Positions 1-5,479 of a DNA stretch of 5,508 bases are shown here, one piece after another; positions within the stretch are counted from its first letter, which is position 1; every line of letters starts with the position of its first letter. Origin of the DNA: Clostridia bacterium. GTDB taxonomy: Bacteria; Bacillota_A; Clostridia; Oscillospirales; CAG-272. Location of the stretch: the NCBI GenBank assembly GCA_017411885.1, contig JAFQPF010000199.1:1-5508 (forward strand), in the 5' to 3' direction. Under the pieces are notes generated by a model. It had not been told where the DNA came from and ran no database searches. It was given only the letters and a program-made list of their open reading frames with translations. Made by a program: the position numbers and the translations under genes.

Positions 1-2748
1 ACTCCCGACAAAACACAAAAGGGCTCTGCGATCGTGCTCAAGCCCTGGAACAGCGGCACGCAAAGCTTTGATACCCGTACTTATTTTGACATAAGATACA
101 TAGCCTTTTTCAAAACGCAGGCAGAAGCCGAGAGATACAAATATTCAAGCGGCGACGATGAGCGCGGCTACGTCTACGAGGAGGGGCTCGTTGTGGACGC
201 AGGCAAGGTTTTGGATAAGCTTAACGCCGAGTTTGATGCGCGCGTTGAAGAGATAAAGGAAAGCGAAAGCACGCTTGAGGTCACAGGCAAAAAATACTAC
301 GTAAGCGAGCGCGGAAGCGACAGCAACGATGGCTTGAGCGAAAAAACGCCCTGGAAAACGATAAAAAGAGTAAACGAAGCCGAGCTTTGTGAGGGTGACG
401 GCGTATTTTTCAAGCGCGGCGAGCATTTCAGAGCAAACGGACATTCGCTTATGCTTAAAAGCGGTGTCACCTATTCGGCTTACGGCAAGGGCGATAAGCC
501 GGTGCTTGTCGGTTCAATTTCTGCCTCGTCTGAAAAATGCTGGGAGGAGACCGACGCGCCGAATATATACAGATACATAAACCGCGTTGACGACCCCGGA
601 TGTATAGTCTTTGACGGCGGAAAAGCGTGGGGCATCAAAATGACCGCCAACGCAGGTGTCAGCGTGGACAACGGAGTTGTGCATAACGGAATAGACACGC
701 CCTTTGCTTCGGGCGGCAAGGAGTTTACAAGCTACAAGAGCCTTGAAAACAACCTGGAATTCATTGACATCGGCGGCACGCTTTACCTTTATTCAAAAGA
801 CGGCAATCCCGGAAGGGTGTTTGAGTCGGTTGAAATTATGCCCGACCTTACCGGTGTAAGGGCAGGAAGCATCAAAAACGCGGTCTTTGACAATATCAAG
901 CTTTTCGGCTACGGTCATCACGGACTTACCTGCGGCAGCGTTGAAGGCTTTACGGTGCAGAACTGTATCTTTGCCTGGATCGGCGGCTCTGCTCACAGAC
1001 TTGGAAATGCTATCGAAAACTGGGGAAGCGCAAACGGCTTTACGGTAGACAACTGCTGGTTTTATCAGATCTACGACTGCTGTTACACCACGCAAATCAC
1101 CAGTGCAACAAGCGAGGTGCATATATATGATGTTGAATTCAAGAACAACGTCTCCGAATATGCAAACTCGGGTCCCGAAATATGGGGTAACGGCAAAAAC
1201 AGCGAAAATTCACTTATAAATTATCACAGCGTAAGCGTTTATAACAACTACGTGCGTAACAACGGCTACGGCTGGAGCCATCAGCGTCCGAATAAGGACG
1301 GCAACTTTTATTACGGCGCACATGAAGCCCCCGGGCACAACTGGGGCGATTTCAAGGTGTATGATAACAAGTTCTTTATCGCAAGCAAGTACGGACTCAA
1401 ATCAAGATATATCGCGGAAAATAACGCGCACTTCAACGGAAATCTTTATGTTCTTGGCAATGATAAATATTTTGCTCGCACCTCGGCGACTCCGAGTGCG
1501 CCCGGTACGATCGACGTTGATTATGCCTACAACTCGGCGATGCTTTCGATACTCAGGTCGCACGGCGTTGAAAATGACGGCGAATTTTACAGCGTTCCCG
1601 CAGGCTATACACCCGAGCCATTTGACTACGTATCCGCAAACGATATCTACAGAAACGATACGTTTGCCGATATATCGGGGCATTGGGCAGAGCGCGATAT
1701 ACTAAAGGCAGTAGACCGCGGCTATTTCGGCGGCATTTCCGAAATTGAATTTGCCCCCGAGGGAAGCATGACACGCGCGATGCTCTTTACCGTGCTTGCA
1801 AGATACGCAGGAGCAGAGCTTGCAGACGGCGATACCTGGTACGCGGGAGCAGTAGCGTGGGCGACAGAGAATGGCTTTACCGATGACACAAACGCACGCC
1901 CCGATTCTCCGGTTACGCGCGGTGAGCTTGCGGTAATACTTCGCCGCTACTTCAGCGCGCGCTACGTAAAGCCTGCCGGTGAAAAGGTAAGCTTTGCGGA
2001 TAGATCAAGCTTTAATAAGGCGGTGGCGGAGTATTCAGACTATGACCTTGAAGAGCTCAAATCGGCGATAGAATATTGTTCTATGGCAGGCATTATCAGC
2101 GGCTATGATGACGGCACGTTCAGGGCAAACGCAAAATGCACGCGCGCACAGCTTGCGACTATGATGATGCGCTTTGGCAGCATATCCGAAAACAGCACGC
2201 TTGATACCGAAAGCGCAATAGCGGACGGACGTATGATCTACGTGTCCGCAGACGAGCTTGCAGAGCTGATATACGATAGAAACGGCATCAGTAATATAAC
2301 GCTCGAAGCTGAAAACGGCGTAAGCTTTGTCAGAGCCGTGCCGACAGCCTCAAGCGGAACGGTCATCCTCTGCCTTGCCCAGAGCAGATTTGACCGACTT
2401 GATATATATAAGCATAAATATTTCAAGATCAAATGCCGTATCGGATGCGAAAGCGCGCAAAAGCTTCGCTCGGTCGATATAGGACTGTATTGGAGCGGCG
2501 GAGAGCAATGGCTTGCGACCTCCGACAGACCTGCGATACCCGAATCCGGCGTGTGGTTTACAGGTACGGTATGCTACGATCAGTATACCGAATCAAGCAG
2601 TAAGCTTCCGAATACAAGTAATGCTACCTATTACTATTCGATCAAGCCCTGGGGAAACAACGTGAAGCTTTACGAAACCAACTTCTTCGATATAGAGGCA
2701 GTCGCATTCTTTGATGACGAAACCTTAGCAAACAGCTTTGAGTTTTAA
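1..2748 (+). CDS. SLH-domain cell-surface protein with beta-helix region (5' truncated by window)
   Basis: The reading frame is open from base 1, so the start and any signal peptide lie outside; a GTG at 34 is internal. Residues are numbered from the codon at bases 1-3 (915 visible). Residues 97-145 contain YYVSERGSDSNDG, TPWKTI and GDGVFFKRG, the usual opening of pectate-lyase-like/DUF1565 right-handed beta-helix proteins, and Asn/Gly-rich short strands (FTVDNCWF, VYNNYVRNN, VYDNKFF) continue to about 490. Three SLH repeats follow: about 552-605 (FADISGHWAERDI, TRAM), 608-651 (WYAGAVAWATENG, TRGE) and 663-725 (IISGYDDGTFRA, TRAQ). SLH repeats normally bind pyruvylated secondary cell-wall polymer; here only the second keeps Glu in the TRAE-type motif. 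A ~180-residue C-terminal module of unrecognised family ends the protein. No lyase catalytic residues were recognised, so enzyme activity is open; it could be a structural or glycan-binding protein. Stops are tandem, TAA then TAG. The gene converges on the kdgK-eda operon. Confidence 0.88.
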   Translation, partial: TPDKTQKGSAIVLKPWNSGTQSFDTRTYFDIRYIAFFKTQAEAERYKYSSGDDERGYVYEEGLVVDAGKVLDKLNAEFDARVEEIKESESTLEVTGKKYYVSERGSDSNDGLSEKTPWKTIKRVNEAELCEGDGVFFKRGEHFRANGHSLMLKSGVTYSAYGKGDKPVLVGSISASSEKCWEETDAPNIYRYINRVDDPGCIVFDGGKAWGIKMTANAGVSVDNGVVHNGIDTPFASGGKEFTSYKSLENNLEFIDIGGTLYLYSKDGNPGRVFESVEIMPDLTGVRAGSIKNAVFDNIKLFGYGHHGLTCGSVEGFTVQNCIFAWIGGSAHRLGNAIENWGSANGFTVDNCWFYQIYDCCYTTQITSATSEVHIYDVEFKNNVSEYANSGPEIWGNGKNSENSLINYHSVSVYNNYVRNNGYGWSHQRPNKDGNFYYGAHEAPGHNWGDFKVYDNKFFIASKYGLKSRYIAENNAHFNGNLYVLGNDKYFARTSATPSAPGTIDVDYAYNSAMLSILRSHGVENDGEFYSVPAGYTPEPFDYVSANDIYRNDTFADISGHWAERDILKAVDRGYFGGISEIEFAPEGSMTRAMLFTVLARYAGAELADGDTWYAGAVAWATENGFTDDTNARPDSPVTRGELAVILRRYFSARYVKPAGEKVSFADRSSFNKAVAEYSDYDLEELKSAIEYCSMAGIISGYDDGTFRANAKCTRAQLATMMMRFGSISENSTLDTESAIADGRMIYVSADELAELIYDRNGISNITLEAENGVSFVRAVPTASSGTVILCLAQSRFDRLDIYKHKYFKIKCRIGCESAQKLRSVDIGLYWSGGEQWLATSDRPAIPESGVWFTGTVCYDQYTESSSKLPNTSNATYYYSIKPWGNNVKLYETNFFDIEAVAFFDDETLANSFEF
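31..144 (+). repeat. N-terminal copy of duplicated protein module (tail end only)
   Basis: The translated stretch contains LKPWNSG, then TYFDIRYIAFFKTQAEAERY. It aligns with the last residues of the same protein: KPW, an aromatic-F-D-I core, then AFF followed by an acidic/Ala helix-like tail. It is probably the end of a full module whose body lies left of the window. Confidence 0.65.
2635..2745 (+). repeat. C-terminal copy of duplicated protein module (tail end)
   Basis: The last ~37 residues contain SIKPWGNN, then NFFDIEAVAFFDDETLANSF, matching the module end seen at bases 31-144. Here the module body is visible upstream (about 2236-2634), with beta-strand-like text such as YFKIKCRI, VDIGLYWSGG and VWFTGTVCYDQ, consistent with a beta-sandwich or carbohydrate-binding fold. 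The family is not recognised. Confidence 0.65.
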
Positions 2749-2764
2749 TAGGGTTGGTTTTTAC

Positions 2765-2796
2765 GAGGGGGAACTTTTATCAAAAAGCTCCCCCTC
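2765..2796. other. Strong intergenic hairpin downstream of the SLH gene
   Basis: GAGGGGGA (2765-2772) pairs with TCCCCCTC (2789-2796). After one A.C mismatch the stem continues as CTTTT (2774-2778) with AAAAG (2783-2787) around a four-base loop, giving 13 of 14 paired positions. It starts 16 bases after the TAA stop. No T run follows on either strand, so it is not a classical intrinsic terminator; it may protect the mRNA 3' end or belong to a dispersed repeat. Confidence 0.6.
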
Positions 2797-2816
2797 AGAC
2801 TTTGCTTGCAAAGTCT
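2797..2816. other. Second perfect hairpin abutting the first
   Basis: AGACTTTG (2797-2804) pairs perfectly with CAAAGTCT (2809-2816), loop CTTG. It begins at the base next to the end of the previous hairpin, so the two would stack in an RNA. No poly-T tail follows; TTCTCCCC does. Confidence 0.6.
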
Positions 2817-2905
2817 TCTCCCCATTTCAAAAACTTTAAATAACCGGTATGATGAAATTCTTTGTCTCCATCCTGTGCGATACGGCGGAGTTTTTATTAC
2901 AATAC

Positions 2906-2939
2906 AAATCGGCAGAGGAAGTAGATCCTCTGCCGATTT
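2906..2939 (-). terminator. Probable transcription terminator of the kdgK-eda operon (perhaps bidirectional)
   Basis: A 14-bp perfect stem joins 2906-2919 and 2926-2939 (core ATCGGCAGAGG/CCTCTGCCGAT) with a six-base loop. It lies 21 bases beyond the aldolase stop codon. The minus-strand tail (TTTGTATTGTAATAAA) is only moderately T-rich. On the plus strand the stem is followed by ATGTATAATTCTGTTTTATT, so it may also stop transcripts from the SLH gene. Confidence 0.7.
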
Positions 2940-2960
2940 ATGTATAATTCTGTTTTATTC

Positions 2961-3926
2961 TTATTTCTTCTGCAAAAGGTGGATGCCAAATCCGCCGAAT
3001 TCCTCTGCAAGATAAATAAACTTCTTTGAGCCGTCCGCGTTGAAGGTCGCGCTTTCTTCGTTGAAGATGATACCTCTGCGCGAAAGGTGATATACCGCAC
3101 GGTCTACGTTATTCGTGTATACCGCGATGTGTCCGCATTTGCCGGGGCCCATAAACTTCATTACCTCAAACTGTGAGCCTACGAAAAGGCTCTTTTCTGT
3201 GTCGCGCTCGATAGCCTTGCCGAGAAGTGTGGCAAGCATTTCGCCTGTCTTGTACGCGCACTTTTCGCACTCGTGATTGATACCGATATGACCGATCTCA
3301 AGCGAAAGCATATTGTCAACTGCCTGACGTGTGAGCTTTGTGATCTCGTCCCAGTTTTCGTTGTCTATGTAGCTTTCCTTTACCATAAAGCTTCCGCCGC
3401 AGGCAAGGATCTTGTTGCAGGCGAGGTATTCGTTCATATTGTCAAGGCTGACACCGCCGGTCGGCATAAACTTAACGTCGCCGTAGGGCGCGGACATAGC
3501 CTTGATCTTCGCAAGACCGCCGCTCTGCTCGGCAGGGAAGAATTTTACTACCTTAAGTCCAAGCTCAAGAGCCTGCTCGATCTCAGAGGGAGTCGTGCAT
3601 CCGGGAAGCGGAGTAACGCCCTTGTCAAGACACCACTTAACAACCTTGGGGTTGAAGCCGGGGCTTACGATGAACTTTGCGCCCGCGTTAAGCGCACGCT
3701 CTGCCTGCTCAATGGTGAGGACTGTACCTGCGCCCACGAGCATATCGGGGTATGCCTTGGAAATTGCTCTGATAGCATCCTCTGCCGCATCTGTTCTGAA
3801 GGTAACCTCAGCCGCCGGAAGACCGCCGTCTATAAGTGCCTTTGCAAGACCTGTTGCCTTTGATGCGTCGTTTATCTTGATTACCGGGATAATACCGATG
3901 TTGTAAACTTCATTAAGTATGTTCAT
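2961..3926 (-). CDS. eda: KDPG/KHG aldolase fused to a C-terminal VOC (glyoxalase-like) domain
   Basis: 321 residues. Residues 1-208 are a class I 2-dehydro-3-deoxy-6-phosphogluconate / 4-hydroxy-2-oxoglutarate aldolase, a cytoplasmic TIM barrel splitting KDPG into pyruvate and glyceraldehyde-3-phosphate. Visible family motifs are AAEVTFRT (Glu40 and Arg44, equivalent to E. coli Eda Glu45 and Arg49), GAGTV (65-69), SPGF (88-91), PGCTTPSE (108-115), KFFPAE with Schiff-base Lys128, PTGGV (155-159) and GGSFMV (177-182). E. coli Eda is about 213 residues; the extra residues 211-321 look like one vicinal-oxygen-chelate module: HIGINHE, FEVMKF, HIAVYTNNVDRAVYHL and FGIHLLQ. His213, Glu254, His266 and His316 stand where VOC metal ligands usually sit, so a metal site is plausible by inference. 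The gene is second after kdgK; TAAGGAGA supplies the kdgK stop and this start's Shine-Dalgarno, 8 bases from ATG, implying translational coupling. Aldolase assignment is firm; the role of the added domain is unknown. Confidence 0.93.
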   Translation of the reverse strand: MNILNEVYNIGIIPVIKINDASKATGLAKALIDGGLPAAEVTFRTDAAEDAIRAISKAYPDMLVGAGTVLTIEQAERALNAGAKFIVSPGFNPKVVKWCLDKGVTPLPGCTTPSEIEQALELGLKVVKFFPAEQSGGLAKIKAMSAPYGDVKFMPTGGVSLDNMNEYLACNKILACGGSFMVKESYIDNENWDEITKLTRQAVDNMLSLEIGHIGINHECEKCAYKTGEMLATLLGKAIERDTEKSLFVGSQFEVMKFMGPGKCGHIAVYTNNVDRAVYHLSRRGIIFNEESATFNADGSKKFIYLAEEFGGFGIHLLQKK

Positions 3927-3933
3927 AATTATG

Positions 3934-3941
3934 TCTCCTTA
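3934..3941 (-). promoter_or_regulatory. Ribosome binding site of eda, overlapping the kdgK stop codon
   Basis: The minus strand reads TAAGGAGACATAATTATG. The TAA is the kdgK stop and AAGGAG is a near-perfect Shine-Dalgarno, ending 8 bases before the ATG at 3926. This fixes the eda start and suggests coupled translation. Confidence 0.88.
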
Positions 3942-4970
3942 TCTCTGAACTCTGCCGCTTCCATCGCCGCCAACAAGATTGTCTACCTCTGCGCGTGTAA
4001 CGATGTTCATGTCACCGGGGATCGTGTGCTTGAGCGCAGATGCCGCAACGCCGAATTCAAGCGCCGCCTTGAAGTCCTTACCGTCGAGCATACCGCAGAT
4101 AACGCCGCCCGCGAAGCTGTCGCCGCCGCCAACGCGGTCGATGATCGGGCATACGCGATATTCTCTTGAATGGTAAAATTCCTTGGTATCTCTTGAATAG
4201 ATGCAGGCGGACCAGCCGTTGTCGGATGCCGAGTGCGAAACTCTGAGCGAGGAGATAACGTATTCAAAGTTAAACTTTTCAACCATCTGCTCAAAGATGC
4301 TCTTATATCCTGCAAGCTCAAGCTCACCGCTTGTAACGTCGGTGTCGCCGGGCTTGAAACCGAGTACCTTTTCAGCGTCCTCCTCGTTACCGATGCAAAC
4401 GTCAACGTACTTCATAAGGTTTGTCATAACTCTCTGTGCCTTTTCGCTTGACCAGAGCTTCTTTCTGAAGTTGAGGTCGCAGGAAACCTTAACACCCTTT
4501 GCCTTTGCAACCTTGAGAGCTTCTTCTGTAAGCTCAGCCGCCGCGTCGGATATAGCGGGGGTGATGCCTGTGAAGTGGAACCAGTCGCAGCCGTCAAAGA
4601 TCTTGTCAAAATCAAAATCTGCGGCAACAGCCGTAGAGATCGACGAGTGTGCGCGGTCGTAAACTACGTTGGATGCACGCATAGCCGCACCTGTTTCAAG
4701 GAAGTAGATGCCGAGTCTTTCACCGCCGCGTGCGATGTTTTGTGTCTGTACGTTCATTTTGCGTAAAGCGGCAACTGCACATTCACCGATAGGGTTAGCG
4801 GGCACCTTGGTTACGAATTCAGCGTCGTGACCGTAGTTTGCAAGAGAAACCGCAACGTTTGCCTCGCCGCCGCCGTAGCAGGCATCGAATTCGTCAGCCT
4901 GTAAAAATCTTTCGTTGTTAGGAGTTGATAAGCGAAGCATTATCTCGCCCATTGTTACAATTTTTGCCAT
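3939..4970 (-). CDS. kdgK: 2-dehydro-3-deoxygluconokinase (PfkB/ribokinase family)
   Basis: 343 residues, usual for KDG kinases. It phosphorylates 2-keto-3-deoxygluconate with ATP to KDPG, the substrate of the aldolase encoded next. PfkB-family features are the sugar-side motif GGGEANVAVSLANYG (33-47), substrate-side DLNFRKKLW (165-173) typical of KDG kinases, GNEEDAEKVLG (194-204), and the ATP/anion-hole signature IDRVGGGDSFAGG (277-289) with the catalytic-base Asp284. The common form is DTTGAGDSF; the RVGGGD variant is seen in the KDG kinase group. The C-terminal tail ends GDGSGRVQR. ATG at 4970 is preceded by GGAAAGGG seven bases upstream, a moderate Shine-Dalgarno. It is the first gene of a two-gene operon, 12 bases before eda. 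A generic 2-keto-sugar or fructose kinase cannot be fully excluded, but the eda neighbour makes KDG by far the best fit. Cytoplasmic. Confidence 0.93.
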   Translation of the reverse strand: MAKIVTMGEIMLRLSTPNNERFLQADEFDACYGGGEANVAVSLANYGHDAEFVTKVPANPIGECAVAALRKMNVQTQNIARGGERLGIYFLETGAAMRASNVVYDRAHSSISTAVAADFDFDKIFDGCDWFHFTGITPAISDAAAELTEEALKVAKAKGVKVSCDLNFRKKLWSSEKAQRVMTNLMKYVDVCIGNEEDAEKVLGFKPGDTDVTSGELELAGYKSIFEQMVEKFNFEYVISSLRVSHSASDNGWSACIYSRDTKEFYHSREYRVCPIIDRVGGGDSFAGGVICGMLDGKDFKAALEFGVAASALKHTIPGDMNIVTRAEVDNLVGGDGSGRVQR

Positions 4971-4977
4971 AATTTTT

Positions 4978-4985
4978 CCCTTTCC
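4978..4985 (-). promoter_or_regulatory. Ribosome binding site of kdgK
   Basis: The minus strand reads GGAAAGGG, seven bases before the ATG. It is weaker than the AAGGAG in front of eda, so the aldolase may be initiated at least as efficiently as the kinase. Confidence 0.6.
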
Positions 4986-5054
4986 GATTTATAATAATTT
5001 CAATTATGCGGAGCAGTGAAGCAAAATACCCCCACTCCCCCATTCTACAAATGC

Positions 5055-5083
5055 ATTATATCACAAAAATACCGTTTGTGCAA
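5055..5083 (-). promoter_or_regulatory. SigmaA-type extended -10 promoter of the kdgK-eda operon
   Basis: On the minus strand a perfect TATAAT (5055-5060) is preceded by TGA, giving the extended -10 TGATATAAT. TTGCAC (5078-5083) is the -35, 17 bases away. The predicted start is near 5048, leaving a leader of about 78 nt before kdgK. The leader carries GGGGGAGTGGGGG (plus-strand 5029-5041), with no recognised riboswitch. Confidence 0.75.
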
Positions 5084-5099
5084 TAGCATTTGCAACAAA
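5075..5099. promoter_or_regulatory. Candidate operator: inverted repeat covering the kdgK -35
   Basis: TTTGTGCAA (5075-5083) and TTGCAACAAA (5090-5099) form an interrupted inverted repeat around TAGCAT. The inner arms TGCAA/TTGCA and outer TTTG/CAAA are perfect, with one extra A. It overlaps the -35, a typical repressor position. The TTGCAA-like arms resemble LacI-family operators, but the regulator is unknown and it is a poor match to a catabolite-repression cre site. Confidence 0.45.
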
Positions 5100-5131
5100 G
5101 TTAACTTAAAAATCGCATCCGCCGGGTAGCT

Positions 5132-5151
5132 AAAAGACCGCAAGCGGTCTT
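5132..5151 (-). terminator. Intrinsic-terminator-like hairpin closing the repeat array on the kdgK side
   Basis: On the minus strand AAGACCGC and GCGGTCTT form an 8-bp perfect stem (5144-5151 with 5134-5141) and the stem runs into TTTT (5135-5132). The T run is short, so termination may be partial. It would separate transcripts begun in the repeats from kdgK. Confidence 0.5.
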
Positions 5152-5152
5152 A

Positions 5153-5220
5153 GACAGGCAAAATGCGGTCCGTAGCACGGACAGGCAAAATGCGGTCCGT
5201 AGCACGGACAGGCAAAATGC
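5153..5220 (-). repeat. 27-bp tandem repeat, two full copies plus a 14-base partial
   Basis: Copies start at 5153, 5180 and 5207 (partial to 5220) and are identical where they overlap. Each unit contains plus-strand GGCAAAATGC (minus-strand box GCATTTTGCC), and each full copy spans a 6-bp hairpin GTCCGT-AGC-ACGGAC (5168-5182 and 5195-5209). The second large unit has just one box-hairpin block, so this is a local expansion. Confidence 0.9.
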
Positions 5221-5237
5221 GCGTGGGGTTTATGCAG

Positions 5238-5267
5238 ATTATAAGTCCTAAGCCCATACCCTGACAA
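5238..5267 (-). promoter_or_regulatory. Near-consensus promoter inside repeat copy 1
   Basis: On the minus strand TTGTCA (5262-5267) and a perfect TATAAT (5238-5243) are 18 bases apart, and AT-rich sequence (AACAAATTTCATCAA) lies just upstream like an UP element. Predicted start is near 5231. It points toward the hairpins and kdgK. Confidence 0.6.
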
Positions 5268-5286
5268 TTGATGAAATTTGTTGTAG

Positions 5287-5306
5287 GGGCGATTCACGAA
5301 TCGCCC
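5287..5306. repeat. Palindrome GGGCGATTC-AC-GAATCGCCC, copy 1
   Basis: Perfect 9-bp arms at 5287-5295 and 5298-5306, within the context TTGTAGGGGCG...CGCCCGTGG. It lies upstream of the minus-strand promoter of its unit. The look is that of a REP/MITE-like dispersed palindrome. Confidence 0.8.
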
Positions 5307-5349
5307 GTGGACGAACAACCACAGACCAAATCACCGCAAACAAGCGTAT

Positions 5350-5387
5350 CCGCCGTAAGGCGGTGCTGCCCGGAGCCCGGGCGGGCA
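5350..5387 (-). other. GC-rich hairpin pair of repeat unit 2
   Basis: GCCCGG-AGC-CCGGGC (5368-5382) is the positional equivalent of GTCCGT-AGC-ACGGAC in unit 1, one base from the GGCAAAACGC box. A second stem, CCGCC-GTAA-GGCGG (5350-5363), lies beside it. Unlike unit 1 there is no T run, so no terminator is apparent here. Confidence 0.65.
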
Positions 5388-5410
5388 AAACGCGCGTGAA
5401 GTTTATGCAG

Positions 5411-5440
5411 ATTATAAGTCCTAAGCCCATACCCTGACAA
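5411..5440 (-). promoter_or_regulatory. Near-consensus promoter inside repeat copy 2
   Basis: Identical to the promoter in copy 1: TTGTCA (5435-5440), 18-base spacer, TATAAT (5411-5416) on the minus strand. Predicted start is near 5404, directed into the GC-rich hairpins at 5350-5387. Confidence 0.6.
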
Positions 5441-5459
5441 TTGATGAAATTTGTTGTAG

Positions 5460-5479
5460 GGGCGATTCACGAATCGCCC
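5460..5479. repeat. Palindrome GGGCGATTC-AC-GAATCGCCC, copy 2
   Basis: Identical to the palindrome at 5287-5306, in the same position of the second repeat unit (arms 5460-5468 and 5471-5479). Confidence 0.8.

Larger units (their letters stand above)
5132..5231 (-). ncRNA. Candidate ~100-nt structured small RNA (hypothetical)
   Basis: A near-consensus promoter (5238-5267) predicts a start at about 5231. About 11 bases later come three GCATTTTGCC boxes, each followed by a hairpin: two identical GTCCGT-loop-ACGGAC stems, then the terminator-like stem at 5134-5151 with its short T run. Promoter, structured body and terminator are in the right order and strand. No known RNA family is recognised. 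It rests on sequence patterns alone and could instead be part of a mobile repeat. Confidence 0.35.
5211..5335 (-). repeat. Long direct repeat, copy 1 (173-bp period)
   Basis: This aligns without gaps to 5384-5508 with 7 mismatches in 125 positions, and 91 consecutive bases (5228-5318) are identical. Orientation is given as minus because its promoter and hairpins read that way. The unit has similarity further left: GCATCCGCCG at 5115 matches GTATCCGCCG at 5346, the spacing differing through the 27-bp expansion. Confidence 0.93.

Noticed and set aside
34..36. GTG as the start codon of the SLH protein
   Set aside because: The frame is open to base 1, the duplicated module seems to begin before it, and a surface protein should start with a signal peptide, which is absent here.
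3273..3863. 196-aa plus-strand ORF antisense to eda
   Set aside because: It lies wholly opposite a firmly identified aldolase, has no recognisable domain and no separate promoter or ribosome binding site that I can support.
4201..4662. 153-aa plus-strand ORF antisense to kdgK
   Set aside because: Shadow of the kinase gene; its Ser-rich composition reflects the reverse complement of kinase codons.
5029..5041. G-quadruplex in the kdgK leader (GGGGGAGTGGGGG on the minus strand)
   Set aside because: There are just two G runs nearby; four are needed for an intramolecular quadruplex.
5071..5095. Catabolite-repression cre site
   Set aside because: The best alignment lacks the central CG and the right-hand CA of the cre consensus.
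5153..5220. CRISPR array
   Set aside because: The 27-bp units are directly adjacent without unique spacers, there are just two full copies, and no cas gene is seen.
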